Positions 18,866 to 31,061 of a DNA stretch of 64,000 bases are shown here, piece by piece. The stretch is from the NCBI RefSeq assembly GCF_000208865.1, contig NC_018390.1, forward strand, positions 1,970,790 to 2,034,789, in the 5' to 3' direction. The notes under the pieces were generated by a model. It did no database searches, was not told where the DNA came from, and saw nothing but the letters and a program-made list of their open reading frames with translations. This stretch comes from Neospora caninum Liverpool (Eukaryota > Apicomplexa > Conoidasida > Eucoccidiorida > Sarcocystidae). The position numbers and the translations under genes were made by a program. Numbering within the stretch: position 1 is the stretch's first letter; each line of letters starts with the position of its first letter.

Positions 18866-21136
18866 TCATAGGTGTAGTTTTTTCTTATTGGGTTTCTCGC
18901 ACGATCGAGACGGAAAAGTGAGAGATGACGGTACACACAGGCCACGATCCGCATCACTGGAAAAAAGGGGCACCGCACCCCGTCGCTTGGGTGTACATAC
19001 AGCGCCTGCATTCCGAGGTACAGCCTCCTTTCTTTGGTCGGCTTCGTTCTGCGCCAGGCGTGCGAGCAAATCTGTCTGTCCGCGGCGTTGAGAGCCAGGC
19101 AGCTTCTTCGTTTTCTCCGGGTGTCGAGGGGGGAGGGAAGACTCGAGTGTCTTGGCGTCCCCACCTGTAGAAGCGCGATACTCGCTCGCCAGCGCCTGCG
19201 TCTTCGGCACAGAACACGAGCGTTTTTCCGCCTCGTTCTGGCCGCTCACGGACACGCCTTGTGGGCCTCCAGTTCTCGCGGGATTCGCGGAACGAGCACC
19301 CTTGACGCCCGCCGCCTCGGCGAGAGGGGCATTGCGCATTTCGTTCGCTTTGTTGGTCGACGCGGCCGCTTGCGTGCCGCCCTCAGGTCGCGACAGTTTG
19401 GGACGCGCCTCTTGGTGCTTTTGTGAGAGAAGAAACGACAAGAGCGCATCCTGTTCCTCCCAGGAAATACCGGATTCGCGACTTCCCCTCTTTGGGGGAT
19501 GCGGGGAAACCGACTGCGACTTCTTTTTCTTCTTTACAGAAAGCGTCTTTGAGGCAACCGGAGGCGACATACGTATCTCGGAACCGTCGAGAGATTTCAA
19601 CGCGTTGCCTGAATCCGTTTGCTTCTTCGCAGACGACAGCGACGACGCCTTCTTCTTTCCCAGACACGCAGTCGTGCTGGGTTTTTTCTTTTCCGACAAA
19701 AGGAACGCAAGCAAGTCTTCGCGCGTTTTCTCTTTCGACACTGTGTCGTGCAGTGTCCGGTGGGCGAGGGGAAGCGAAGCCCGGCGGCCTGTCGATTCCC
19801 CCGAACGGGCCCCTCCTCTTGCCCCCGTTCTCTGCCTTTTCAACGCCCTCGTTGCGTCGCCAGTTTCCGCCGCCGTGTGGTCCGTTGTTGTGCCGTCTTC
19901 TTCCTCCCGGCCGTGAGCGTAACTTTTGACCAAATCCCTGTCGCCGTCCACGTCTCCTTCCACCCCTCCCGCCTCTTTCGGTGCCAGGGCAGCGTCCGTC
20001 GGTCCCTGCGTGTCCCCCTCGTCTCGATCTCCCAGTGGATCGTTTATTCTCCCGTCGCCGCCTTTGTGCGTCTCCTGGCAGCCCACCCCAGGCCTCCGCT
20101 CGGCCTCTTCCACGCCCCACTTCGCGTCAGGTGTACGCACCCCTGAGGCACTGGCGCGCAAAGCCACCGACGAGCCCTCACCGACCTTCCCGTCTCCGCC
20201 CCCCGTCGCGTCTTCGTTCTCCGTGTTCTCTGCTCTGCTGGAGGTGCTCTCTCGCGGTGCGCCTTCGCGTTTGCCGAGATGGGCGAGGAGCTGTGGCTGC
20301 TGCGTCACCTGCTGCTCAACTGCGCGGACGAGGGCGGAGGCGAGAGCGAGGAGGCGGCCGTAGACCGCGAGGAGAGGCAACACGAGGTTCAAGTGGTAGC
20401 CCAGATGGACTTGTTGAATTGCCGATGACGACGCGTGCATGGCTGCGTCTTGGAGGTGGAGCGCACGACCCAGAAGCTCCTCGACAAAGGAGGAGAGAAA
20501 CGCCGTCGCATCCAAAGCACACCCCGGCGCGCGTCCCAGCTCGGAGACGTTTGCCGCGATTCCCGACTCCCCACCTCTCTCTCCGCGGCCTCTGCATTTC
20601 TGCGCGGCCTCGGCTGCACGTCTGCGTCTCTGAGACATCGCCTGCACGTGTGAAAAGAAGACAGCGAGAAACGCGTGGCGTTTCGGTGACGGCAGAGCCC
20701 CCGCCGGCTGCGAGAAGAGCCCCAACAGAGACAACAGAGGCCCGGTGGCTCGGCAGACCGATTGGGCCTTTTGAAAGAAATCGGCGCGTCGATGCTGGCG
20801 CCTGAATTTGTATAGCAGGCGTTTCAACAGCAGCAACTCGTTCACTAGCCACGCAGGCGACCGCGCCATGTGCTGTCGGAAGAGGCTGGAGAAGAGGCTC
20901 TCGCTTTCCCGCAAGAGCCGCGCGCCGTGCGACGCAAACGGACAGTCCTTGTCAGTTGCCGGCGTCGCGCTCTGGGCGCCGCCATGCGTGCCGGCGGAGA
21001 CAGGGGACGATGGGTTTGCGACTTCGCACCTCGATCGCTTTCTGTCGTCTCGCAGCGGATACGCGTCCACCTGCACTGCTTGTCTTGTCGGGGGAAGGCC
21101 TGCCGAGGGCGCAAGCGAGAGGTGGTGAGACGCCAT
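18866..21136 (-). CDS. NEPRO / RNase MRP Rmp1-like protein (putative nucleolar)
   Basis: Intronless frame of 756 aa starting at an ATG in a strong coccidian context (GTCAAAATGGCG). Residues at about 95-135 read LVNELLLLKRLLYKFRRQHR and continue with an FFQKAQSVCR-type helix. This resembles the 'LL.R.+NQHR' helix of the Rmp1/NEPRO RNA-binding family. A second helical block around 210-270 (SFVEELLGRALHL..., HLGYHLNLVLPLLAVYGRLLAL) resembles the NEPRO segment described for nucleolar RNase MRP/P-associated proteins. After residue 280 the protein is disordered and Gly/Glu/Ala/Ser/Lys-rich, with short repeats EDLLAFLLSEKK, DALLSFLLSQKH and TDLLARLAQNEA. The family call rests on remembered patterns, so it is moderate; the gene itself is well supported by its length and start. 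It is divergent from HSP90 (1.7 kb apart) and convergent with WRS. Confidence 0.6.
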   Translation of the reverse strand: MASHHLSLAPSAGLPPTRQAVQVDAYPLRDDRKRSRCEVANPSSPVSAGTHGGAQSATPATDKDCPFASHGARLLRESESLFSSLFRQHMARSPAWLVNELLLLKRLLYKFRRQHRRADFFQKAQSVCRATGPLLSLLGLFSQPAGALPSPKRHAFLAVFFSHVQAMSQRRRRAAEAAQKCRGRGERGGESGIAANVSELGRAPGCALDATAFLSSFVEELLGRALHLQDAAMHASSSAIQQVHLGYHLNLVLPLLAVYGRLLALASALVRAVEQQVTQQPQLLAHLGKREGAPRESTSSRAENTENEDATGGGDGKVGEGSSVALRASASGVRTPDAKWGVEEAERRPGVGCQETHKGGDGRINDPLGDRDEGDTQGPTDAALAPKEAGGVEGDVDGDRDLVKSYAHGREEEDGTTTDHTAAETGDATRALKRQRTGARGGARSGESTGRRASLPLAHRTLHDTVSKEKTREDLLAFLLSEKKKPSTTACLGKKKASSLSSAKKQTDSGNALKSLDGSEIRMSPPVASKTLSVKKKKKSQSVSPHPPKRGSRESGISWEEQDALLSFLLSQKHQEARPKLSRPEGGTQAAASTNKANEMRNAPLAEAAGVKGARSANPARTGGPQGVSVSGQNEAEKRSCSVPKTQALASEYRASTGGDAKTLESSLPPRHPEKTKKLPGSQRRGQTDLLARLAQNEADQRKEAVPRNAGAVCTPKRRGAVPLFSSDADRGLCVPSSLTFPSRSCEKPNKKKLHL

Positions 21137-22872
21137 TTTGACATGTTTCGCTGCTCAATGCGGGCCAAAGCTGAGCTCCGCTGTCTCTGGCGAAGCGGCC
21201 GCCCTCAGGCGCGGTAACTGCACCAATGTTACAAACTCAACAGGTCAGCCATTACTGGCATGTGTGCAGGCTCATAAGGAGACACGTGAAATACGCATCT
21301 CGTGGTTCTTACAGCATCTGCGGACACAAAAATCTATTAGATAAAGGGTATATCAACAGACGTGCCTACTGATGCAGGTACAGGCACGAACGCCTACGCC
21401 CATGCGCATAGATATTCCCCGAAAGGTTGGTACGCCGTGTAAACGGTGTTTTCTCCCTTGGCCCTTCTCTACATAGATGTGCCGTTCAATGCCAATATAT
21501 GGATGTACAGATGTGAACATGCTTGGACATCGGCCTGTCTGTCGTCGGTAACGCCAGAGTCCGTGTTTGCTGGTGTCAAAGAGAGAGAGAGAGAAGGGAT
21601 GGTTGAGGGACGGCGTGGGTTTAAATGTATTTGGACTTTCTCTCGGACTTGGATCGCTTCCTGGAGGGGCGGGACGTCGGAGGCGCCGTTGAAGCGAGGG
21701 CGTAGCACGGACACACGCGATGCTTGTCGCCCGGGTCGTCGCCGGGATTTCCGCAAGAAGCCCAAAACATAGAAAGAAGGGTGCGTGGATTGACGGAGCT
21801 CCACATGACAAAAAAAGATGACCTCACAAGTGCTCGGGATCAAGCAAGAAGCCGCAGTGCCTCCTCGCGACTGTGACAGGAGCGGCCCTGTGTCTTTCCC
21901 GGTGAAAACGTAGCCGGCACTTGTGCACATATGCAGAAACGAAGTTCCGCAGGTGAGCTTACGTCCCCTCTCTCGCTCTGTCTGCACATGTGCGTGGACG
22001 GCAAGAAACGGAGACACAGAGCCAGCGAAATCGGTCGCCGGAGAAACGCGTCACGCCGTGGATGAGGAAAGAGCCCAAGTCAAGGGTTTGGACCGGTGGA
22101 CGCTCGTAAAATGGGACAAAAGGGAGACGTTTCGCCCCGTCATTTCATCTGCTGTTTCGCACGGGTTTCTCCAGCAGAGAGCGACGAGTTGCGTTGCCCA
22201 TACCAACCGGTGGCAGAAATTAGGCCAAAAAGGCAGGAGAACCACAGCTCGCGGATGACTGGGCAGGCATTTGTTTCGCGCATGCAGAAGAACCAGCGCT
22301 CACCCTGAGGACACACTTCCCTCTCGCTTTTCCTGCGCTTTTCCTCGAGCGTTTTCGCCGTGGCGGCTGCGGTTCGCTCTCTGTGTGCTCTCATTTTCGC
22401 GTCGGCGGGGTTGTCCGGCCGGCAACCAGTTGAGTGCTGTGCATGCAGCGGCGAGGCAACATCTCGAGGACGGGACGGCGGTGGGGTTGGGTGGTAATCG
22501 TCCGCGTGCAGGGAAAGGGGGAGAGGGGGGGAAGGACCGGCCTGGGGAAACCGACGTGGGGCAAGACCGCTGTCAAACTGCGGTGTCGGTAGGCACACGA
22601 GGCGGTTGAAACACCTAACACCGTAGTGGATGCGCACGACGATTGAGGGGAAACCTGAGGTCAGGCGTTGGGGAGAGGGGACGGGGACGCAGGGCGGATC
22701 TGCTCAGTTGCTATCTCTCTTCCAGTTTCTGAAACGAGTCGCGGCGCAGATCGCACTCCGTTCCTTTTCTCTGTTTCTTGGAAAACGCTCCCGAACGCGT
22801 CTGTCTGTGGCGTTAGGTTCACGGCAGATCTCTCGAATCTTCCTTTCCACCAGAACTCCACGTCTTGACAAA
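21137..22872. promoter_or_regulatory. Shared upstream region of NEPRO-like (-) and HSP90 (+)
   Basis: Divergent intergenic region that should hold both promoters and 5' untranslated regions. It has no coding signal. A TGCATGCA palindrome at 22440-22447 matches a word often reported as over-represented in Toxoplasma promoters. I looked for a canonical heat-shock element (alternating GAA/TTC with two-base gaps) and did not find a convincing one. A (GA)n run lies at 21580-21595. Confidence 0.4.
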
Positions 22873-25065
22873 ATGGCGGACACCGAAACCTTTGCCTTCA
22901 ACGCTGACATCCAGCAGTTGATGAGTGAGTGTGACACTGAGGCACACAAAAGAAATCTGGGATTTTCCCTTTCTCGGGAAAAAAGGGTACGGGAGGGAAT
23001 CGAGCGCTTTAGTTCGTTGCCCTCGTCTGCGCAAGTGCAGAAAACGCGCACACCAAAGTCGACCGTTCCGTGCACCCAGAAAGAAGTGCCTGAAACAGAG
23101 GGCGCTTCGTCCTGCGGAGGACTTTAAGTGCGGTGTATGTACACCTCTGGTTTCAGAAAGAACGTTGGCATGATTGAAGTTTGCTGTCGTTTTCCCAGCG
23201 TTTCGTACCAATGGCTGTTTCTTGCGTTCGTCTTTTTCCGCCTCTAGACGAGTGCCCCCCCCTCCTCCCCGGCGTCTTTCCCACATCGGTCTGCGCTCTC
23301 ACTCCAAGGGAAGCTGTGTGCACCCGTGCATTCCTCGCTGTTGTTTCGCTTTTTCTGGGCCTTTGTACCTTTTCTCTCAAAGTTCAGAGCGCGACATGGA
23401 CTGGGCCGTGATGTGGCCGCCTCGTTGGCCACTGTGTCTGCGTGTCGTATCGGGAACTGTGATGCGGGCGTCACCCGCGAAGTACCGCGTAACAACAGCC
23501 CTTGCTTTTCGTACTTGGGTTTTTGCCTGCATATATTTTTCCGTGAGCAAATGTGCCTTGACTCAAACGTACTGTTTTTTGCAGTGTCGAACTTTAAAAA
23601 TATGCGTGTTTACCGTGTATGTGTTGGCGACCGCTCCAGATGGTGCACTCGCCGGCACATGTTCTCCCAGGCGTTTGTGAGTCGTGTCGTGCCTGTAGGT
23701 GCTGTACTTCCCTTCACCGAGTGTTACGTCTGTTTCTATTCTTTTGCCCTTCACAGGTTTGATCATCAACACCTTCTACAGCAACAAGGAGATTTTCCTT
23801 CGTGAGTTGATTTCCAACGCCTCCGACGCTCTGGACAAGATTCGTTATGAGGCCATCACCGACCCCGAGAAGCTGAAGGGTGCGGAGCGCCTCTTCATCC
23901 GCATCGTGCCGAACAAGCAGAACAACACTTTGACGATTGAGGATGACGGTATCGGTATGACCAAGGCCGAGTTGGTGAACAACCTCGGCACGATTGCGCG
24001 CTCCGGCACGAAGGCGTTCATGGAGGCACTCCAGGCTGGCGGCGACATCTCCATGATTGGTCAGTTTGGTGTCGGTTTCTACTCGGCTTACCTTGTTGCG
24101 GACAAGGTGACCGTTGTGACTCGCCACAACGACGACGAGATGTACGTCTGGGAGTCGAGCGCTGGCGGCTCGTTCACCGTCTCGAAGGCTGAGGGCCAGT
24201 ACGAGAACATTGTTCGCGGAACGCGCATCATCCTCCACATGAAGGAGGACCAGACCGAGTACCTCGAGGACCGTCGGCTCAAGGACCTCGTAAAGAAGCA
24301 CAGCGAGTTCATTTCCTTCCCGATTGAGCTCGCGGTCGAGAAGAGCGTCGACAAGGAGATCACTGACTCCGAGGAAGAGAAGGAAGGCGAGGAGAAGAAG
24401 GAAGAGGGTGAGGAGGAGAAGAAGGAAGGCGAAGACAAGGACGAGAAGAAGGAGAAGAAGACCAAGAAGGTGAAGGAGGTCGTCGTCGAGTATGAGCAGC
24501 TGAACAAACAGAAGCCTCTGTGGATGCGCAAGCCGGAAGACGTCACGTGGGAGGAGTACTGCGCGTTCTACAAGAGCCTGACGAACGACTGGGAAGACCC
24601 GCTCGCCGTCAAGCACTTCTCGGTTGAAGGACAGCTCGAGTTCAAGGCGCTCCTCTTCCTGCCGAAGCGCGCCCCTTTCGATCTCTTTGAGACCCGCAAG
24701 AAGCGCAACAACGTCCGTCTTTACGTCCGTCGCGTCTTCATCATGGACGACTGCGAGGATTTGATCCCTGAATGGCTTAACTTTGTCCGCGGTGTTGTCG
24801 ACTCGGAGGATTTGCCCCTCAACATCTCTCGTGAGTCGCTCCAGCAGAACAAGATCCTCAAGGTCATCAAGAAGAACCTCGTCAAGAAATGCCTGGAAAT
24901 GTTCCAGGAACTGGAGGAGAAGAAGGAAGACTACAACAAATTCTACGAACAATTCAGCAAGAACCTCAAGCTCGGTATCCATGAGGACACCTCCAATCGC
25001 AACAAGGTGAGCTGGAAACCCAGCGAGAAAACGGGTGCCCAGAAAAACTCCGAATGCCTCTTAAA

Positions 25066-25097
<32 letters not shown>

Positions 25098-27483
25098 TAT
25101 TATATATGTATATAAATATGTATTATTATATATATATATATATGTATTATATATATATGTATTTATACATGTATTATATATATATGTGATACATATGCGC
25201 ATTGTCGAGAGCGTCCACGTGGGAGGTGCAGCTGAGTAACGTGTGGTATTCGCTCCACCTTGCTCCGAGGACTGGAGGTATCTTCTCCAGATTTGCCTGC
25301 ACTTCGCGGGCGGCATGTAGAGGCTCTTCTGTCGAGCTTCACGCCTTTTCGCCTGTGCCCGTTTCGCGGCTCTCCGCGTGTCACCAAGATTCAATTTCTT
25401 TCGTGCCAGTTTGCCTTCTTTCTCTGGAGAAGTGCGCGTGATTCGTTAGCACGAAGGACCAGACGTCTTGGGAAACGACAGTGTCTCTCTCGCGTGGAGG
25501 CGTTCTGCCGAAGCGCAGCGAGTACGCGGTTCCTTAGATCTGCCTTTGAGGCCTTTCGACAGTCTCCATTTCTCTCCTGAGAAATCGAGATGAAAGAGCA
25601 CGACGGTTGCCCCCGTCAATCATCAGAGGTGAATGAGTCAATGCCGCGGTACAATCGTCCACATTAATATATACATATATACATATATCTGCATACACAA
25701 GTTTGCATATGTAACGATGTGCCGTTCGGGCGGCCTCCCTGGATTAAGGGTGATGGAGTTTCATGGGGTGTGTAAAATTTCGTGCTTGACGTGTAACGGG
25801 GGTCTGCTTCAGAGCCTACCGTGCGGGTCTCTGCAGTTCACGATGGCTGCACTGATCTGCGTTCCGTTCGCGTGAGAATGCGATCGCTCCTGGCGTCCTC
25901 TGTGCACGTCGCATGCGCGCGTTCGTGTGCGTCTGTTTCGTGATTTTCAGATCGCTGAGTTGCTGCGATTCCACACCAGCAAGAGCGGCGATGACGTTGT
26001 CTCGCTCAAGGAGTACGTCGACCGCATGAAGGAGAACCAGAAGGACATTTACTACATCACTGGCGAGTCGCGTCAGTCCGTAGCCTCCTCGCCTTTCCTC
26101 GAGGCTCTCAGGAAGAAGGGCTATGAAGTCATCTACATGACTGACCCGATCGACGAGTACGCCGTTCAGCAACTCAAGGTACGCGCCGACGAAAACAACT
26201 CAGAGGGCCGCGAGGTTCAGTGTGTCTGTCCGTTTTCGTCACGCGACCGGAATTCTACCCATATATGCAGAAAACACCCCGTATGCACGACTTCTATCCC
26301 CGTGGGTCTTGATGATGTTTGATGTATAGCGCTACCTAAGCATATGCATGCATATACGTATATATATATATATATATATAAATGTATTCTTTGTGTGCGT
26401 ATACGCGCGGTGATGAAGTTTGAGGATGGCTGACTTTTTTTTGCTTGACCAGTTGAGAGCTCGTTTCATGTCGCTCGTTGCGTTTTGAGGGGCGACGCCG
26501 ACTCTTTGTTGTGTGACACATGATGACATCATACATGCACCACGCTGAGAAGAGGCTCAGAGCGCCTCCGTCTCTGGACGAGAAGCCAACATCCGTTCAC
26601 CAGCGGATTTCTGATGGTGTCTCTCGAGTTCTGCATCTTGTTACGTCCGCCTCTGAGTCGCGGTGCATACAGGTCCATCTGTTATGATGCATTCCCGCGT
26701 CTTGTGTTCCGTCCTTCGCCTTCTTCGCCTTATTCCTTTGCGTTGCCCCTGTCCTCGCCCGGTTCTGGAGACGCGTTTTGGAGGCCTCGAGCTCTCTGGA
26801 GTCTGTGTCGCGGGGTGCGAATATCATGAGCGTACGCACGTGCCTGCAAATCATCCCGCGTGTGTGTGCTGTTGTGCGCCTCGTCCTGCTAGGAATTTGA
26901 CGGCAAGAAGCTGCGTTGCTGCACGAAGAAGGGTTTGGAGTTGGATGACGACGAGGACGAGAAGAAGAAGTTCGAGGAGCTGAAGGCTGAGTTCGAGCCT
27001 CTCTGCAAGTTGATGAAGGAAGTCCTCCATGACAAAGTCGAGCAAGTGGTTGTGAGCAACAGAATCACCGACTCGCCATGCGTTCTGGTCACCTCCGAGT
27101 ACGGCTGGTCCGCGAACATGGAGCGCATCATGAAGGCGCAAGCGCTGCGCGACAACTCGATGACCACCTACATGGTCTCGAAGAAGACGATGGAAATCAA
27201 CCCGACCAACCCGATCATGGTGGAGTTGAAGAAGAAGTCGAGCGCTGACAAGTCCGACAAGACCGTCAAGGATCTGATCTGGCTCCTCTTCGACACTGCG
27301 CTCCTCACGTCCGGCTTCTCCCTCGACGAGCCCACGCAGTTCGCCGCTCGCATCCACCGCATGATCAAGCTCGGCCTCTCCATCGACGAAGACGACGAGT
27401 TGAAGGCTGAAGAAGACCTCCCCCCTCTTGAGGAGATCGAAGGCGCTGTGGAGGAAACCTCCAAGATGGAGGAGGTCGACTAA
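22873..27483 (+). CDS. HSP90: Heat shock protein 90 (cytosolic)
   Basis: ATP-dependent chaperone that matures kinases and other clients in the cytosol. Exons 22873-22924, 23757-25006, 25951-26178, 26893-27483; phases agree and give 706 aa, a usual length for cytosolic Hsp90. The N-terminal GHKL ATPase domain shows [20 protein letters not shown], the [20 protein letters not shown] motif and [16 protein letters not shown] linker of alternating Glu/Lys runs (about residues 220-260) follows. The middle domain includes [13 protein letters not shown], the [19 protein letters not shown] block and [12 protein letters not shown]. The C-terminal dimerisation domain ends in MEEVD, the docking tag for TPR co-chaperones, which marks the cytosolic form (ER forms end in KDEL-like signals). 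The start context GACAAAATGGCG is optimal for coccidia. The first exon encodes only 17 residues and is split from the rest by an 832-base intron. Confidence 0.97.
25064..25195. repeat. Compound TA/TATG microsatellite in HSP90 intron 2
   Basis: About 130 bases of TATA, TATG and TATTA words inside the 944-base intron 2 (25007-25950). Confidence 0.85.
26352..26381. repeat. (TA)n tract in HSP90 intron 3
   Basis: An imperfect TA dinucleotide run within the intron at 26179-26892. Confidence 0.8.
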
Positions 27484-29174
27484 GGAACGCTCGAGGGAGC
27501 GTGGACGAGCGTCTGTCCCCTACGCCTCGTTGGCGGAGAGAGGCGCGTCGGGCAGAGAACCGGCGTAGATGATGTGAATCGCGTGGTGAGATAGAGGGAC
27601 GAGAGACGTCTCGCAGATTAGAGGGAAAGCGGCTGCGCCGACGCGGCTCTCTTGCACGGTTCGCGCTTTCCGACGGGGGTGCTGGAGAAGCGGGGCGAGG
27701 TCAGCTGGAGCAATCTTGGCGAATCGGAACGGGAAAACGAGGCGGATGCTGGTTTCTCGCGCGCTCTGCCTTGCATGCGGTTGTGCGGAACACCGGGCGC
27801 GTTGTAAGGAGTCCTCGGGTTCCGTCCACGTTTCCCTTTTTTTCGTCCGGCTTCAGCGCCACTCGGACGGTGCGCGGGCTGTGTCTCTGCGCAGGAAGGA
27901 GGCAAGGGGAATCCGTGTCGTGCCGCACGAAGCTAAGGCGCGAGTCTTGAAGGGGGAGGGGTTAAAGGGAGCGAGAGGGGGGGATGTTTATGGCTCGATT
28001 CGTCTTTTTGTCCTGTTCTCAAGACGAGAAACGCTGCCCGCGATGAAGCACACAGAACGAGAAATCTGTTTGGGGGCCGGACACGTGAAGACCGTCAGGG
28101 TTCATACGAGGAAGCGCGTTTCGTGCAAGGACAGGGAGGGGGGCGGGAAGGGCGAAGGCAGCTCTCTCGGTTTGCACTGCGCCCTGGGAGAGGGGTGTTT
28201 TTGTTTTCCCCTTTCACAAAGACAACGTGCATCTCAGACGCGGTGCCCGAGATTTTTGATAACATCAAAATCAAGGTCTCATATCAGCCTTCCGAGAGAA
28301 GCGGCAGGCCGTGGGGACGCTCCGCGCGTGTTGCTCAGAGGAGTCGAGACATGCACACACGCCTTGGCGCGGTCTAGAGCCGCTGTTTTTGCACGCCCAG
28401 TTTGGGGTGCTTGCAGGTTCCAACACGCGTGCCCGCGACGTGAGTCCTCAGTCGGGGGACAAAAGCGAAGAGCAGAAGCCGCCAAGGGCGCACGCCGACC
28501 GCATTCTGTGCACGTGCAGGCAGATCTCTGCATCGTTTCCTACAGCGGTCCACAAAGGAGTTAAATGGTACACTCGGTCACTCTGCACGTGGCACACTTG
28601 TGCTGTCGCAACCGCACCATATAGAGACTTAGAGGGTTAAAAGGTGACAGGCGCACAGTTCGACAGGAAGCCGTGGGGGAGTTCAATGATGCGAGTGATC
28701 ACTCGCACAGAAATCTGGAACAGGAAACGTGGAAAGTGTAATGCGGTGCAAGAAGCGCAGTGTTATGGTAGGCGTATGCGATTTCACAGCACTGCGTCTC
28801 CGGAGCACTGATACGTGTCGTGTTTCGAGTGGACGAGAAATCGGCGTGGATGCAGAGAGAGACGGAGGTGCGCGCATGCGGAGACCGAGAGAGGTAGAGC
28901 CGCCGCAGACGTCGCTGGCGAGCATCCGCCGGGCGGTGAAAGTGTTCGGGACGTTGAGAGTATCGAACAGAGAGGGAAAAGGCGTCTTTGCTCAATTCGT
29001 TTGTTCCCAAGCTGCGACCCGCAAATGTGCATCACCACTTCAGTCTTTTCATGCACGTTTATATGCATATGACGTTTGGATAGGAATAACATGTAACCTG
29101 CATATAAGGAAAACACTTTCCGAATAAAGGCTTGAGTATCCCCTTCTCATAAAGGGGACACGGGCATAACTATA

Positions 29175-29221
<47 letters not shown>

Positions 29222-29310
29222 GCATCGAACCCGTATTATACGTATGTACATATAGGTACATGGATAGATACGGCAGCGGGAAGTCCTTCGAAACCGCACT
29301 CGTCAACTTG
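27484..29310. other. Convergent spacer after HSP90
   Basis: Holds the HSP90 3' untranslated region and that of the opposing glycosyltransferase gene. The open frame at 27716-28564 (+) has no domain or supporting context and I do not call it. A long (TA)n tract lies at 29177-29217. Confidence 0.5.
29177..29217. repeat. (TA)n microsatellite
   Basis: An uninterrupted run of about 20 TA units just downstream of the stop codon of the B3GNTL1-like gene. Confidence 0.9.
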
Positions 29311-29854
29311 CTAGCAGAAGAAGAAGAAGTCCTCGCCTTCCTTCATTCCGAGCATGTCCAGTTTTTGCTCGAGGGAGTTGAGCGGCGGCATTTCGTACTT
29401 TACGCAGACGACGAAGATGGGTTTTTGTTCCGAAGGGGATTGAAGGGTTCTGGCTGCTTCCCAAAAGTAAATCGGAATTTTTCGCCCTTTGAGGGGCGGG
29501 AAAGAATCGACGTAAGCACCTCTCGCCACTTTCTTTGGATCGATATCGACAAAGGCCATCACCCGCCTTTTATTCTCCACAGACAAACTACGGTAGAAAC
29601 GTTTTCCATCTCGACCTGAAGCACTCCCACCGGAAGAAGAGAGAAAACACACGAAGATGCGGAAGAACGTCGAAAAACAAAACGCGGGCGAAAACGCGTG
29701 AAGCAAAAACATCGGAAACGTGAAGGACCGAGACAGCCAGAAAGGCTTCCACCTTTGCCCAATCGCGATCAGAGAGACACAAAATCGTTTTCACACCAGG
29801 ATACGAAAACGAAACGCTTGTTCGCTGTAAATGTCACTCTTTACAACCAGAGGA

Positions 29855-29895
<41 letters not shown>

Positions 29896-30873
29896 TGCCT
29901 GTGAGAAACTCGCCCTCGGTCGCTCTGTCTATATCCATCTATCTGGAGAGTGAAGAGGAGACTTGAGATCACTCGTGACAAGGACACATATTTATTTATT
30001 CTGGTACGACATGGATATTCTGGCTGAGAGGAACCCATCCGAGAGAGCGCGAGAGCCATGTTTATTGGAGACGTGGAGAGAAGGCCAGGTAAAAACACGA
30101 AGGCATTTCCCTGCTGCTCGGCCGCGCGGCTGTCCGTTCTTACCTACGCTCCAGATGATCCACGGCCTGTGGAGGCTTTCCATCACTTGGCGTTGGAACT
30201 CGTGGATTCGGAGCTCCCAAAGGAGATCGCTGCTGACTGTGAACGACGTGCACTTTTCGTGGTACTTGTAGACGTAGAGAGGCGCGGGAAGGCGGACGAG
30301 ATCCCCGCCTTCGCGGACGTGCCGGTAGAGGAAGAGAAGATCTTCCGGCAGAGCTGCTGGCTGTCGAGGATCGCCTCCTCCGAAGCCCTTCCGTGCTGCG
30401 GTCTGCGCTCGGCTCTCGCTCTGAAACGGCTGAAGAAAGCGGAGGTTTCTCCCTTCGACGAAGCCGCCAACTCTCTCAAACACCGCACGCGGCATAAACC
30501 ACGTCGGCATCAACACTAAAACAGAAAGACACAGAAGCCGAGAGAGAAAGAAGAAAACGAAATGAGCGATAGAGAGCCACACAGAAACACAGATAGAGCG
30601 AGGACGCGAGAAGCACAGAGACACACACACAAAGAGACTGAGACGCAGACAACCGTGCAGGCGAGAAGGCAGAGAGAACGTGAGATGGCTAGAGGGTGAC
30701 TGCAGGTGTTGCGGATGCGTGGACGGCGGCTGTGGATAAGCGGCGAACGCCGACGCGCGGCAATGACGCCAAAATCAAAGGCGCTCGACGGCGAACGCAT
30801 AGAGAGACCCGGCACAGAGGTGAGACGGAAACAGGTGGCGACAAGAAGAGGAAGCAGCGAAGAAGGATCCGGA

Positions 30874-30917
<44 letters not shown>

Positions 30918-31020
30918 TCGATCGGTAGCATGAAGCCAGATGGACAAGGCAAGCGAGAGAAAGATGCAACCAGAGGACGAAAACGAGATAGACAAGAACT
31001 GGGTATGCTAGAAACGCATT

Positions 31021-31061
<41 letters not shown>

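Noticed and set aside
22740..22790. Possible heat-shock element (TTTCTTGGAAAA) upstream of HSP90
   Set aside because: The TTC and GAA halves are three bases apart rather than two and there is no third unit, so it does not meet the element's rule.
23714..24982. 422-codon frame on the minus strand opposite HSP90 exon 2
   Set aside because: An antisense shadow of the highly biased HSP90 coding sequence; Leu/Val-rich text with no domain.
27716..28564. 282-codon frame on the plus strand after HSP90
   Set aside because: No domain, Cys/Arg-rich arbitrary composition, lies in the expected 3' untranslated region; overlapping frames of similar quality exist on the other strand.
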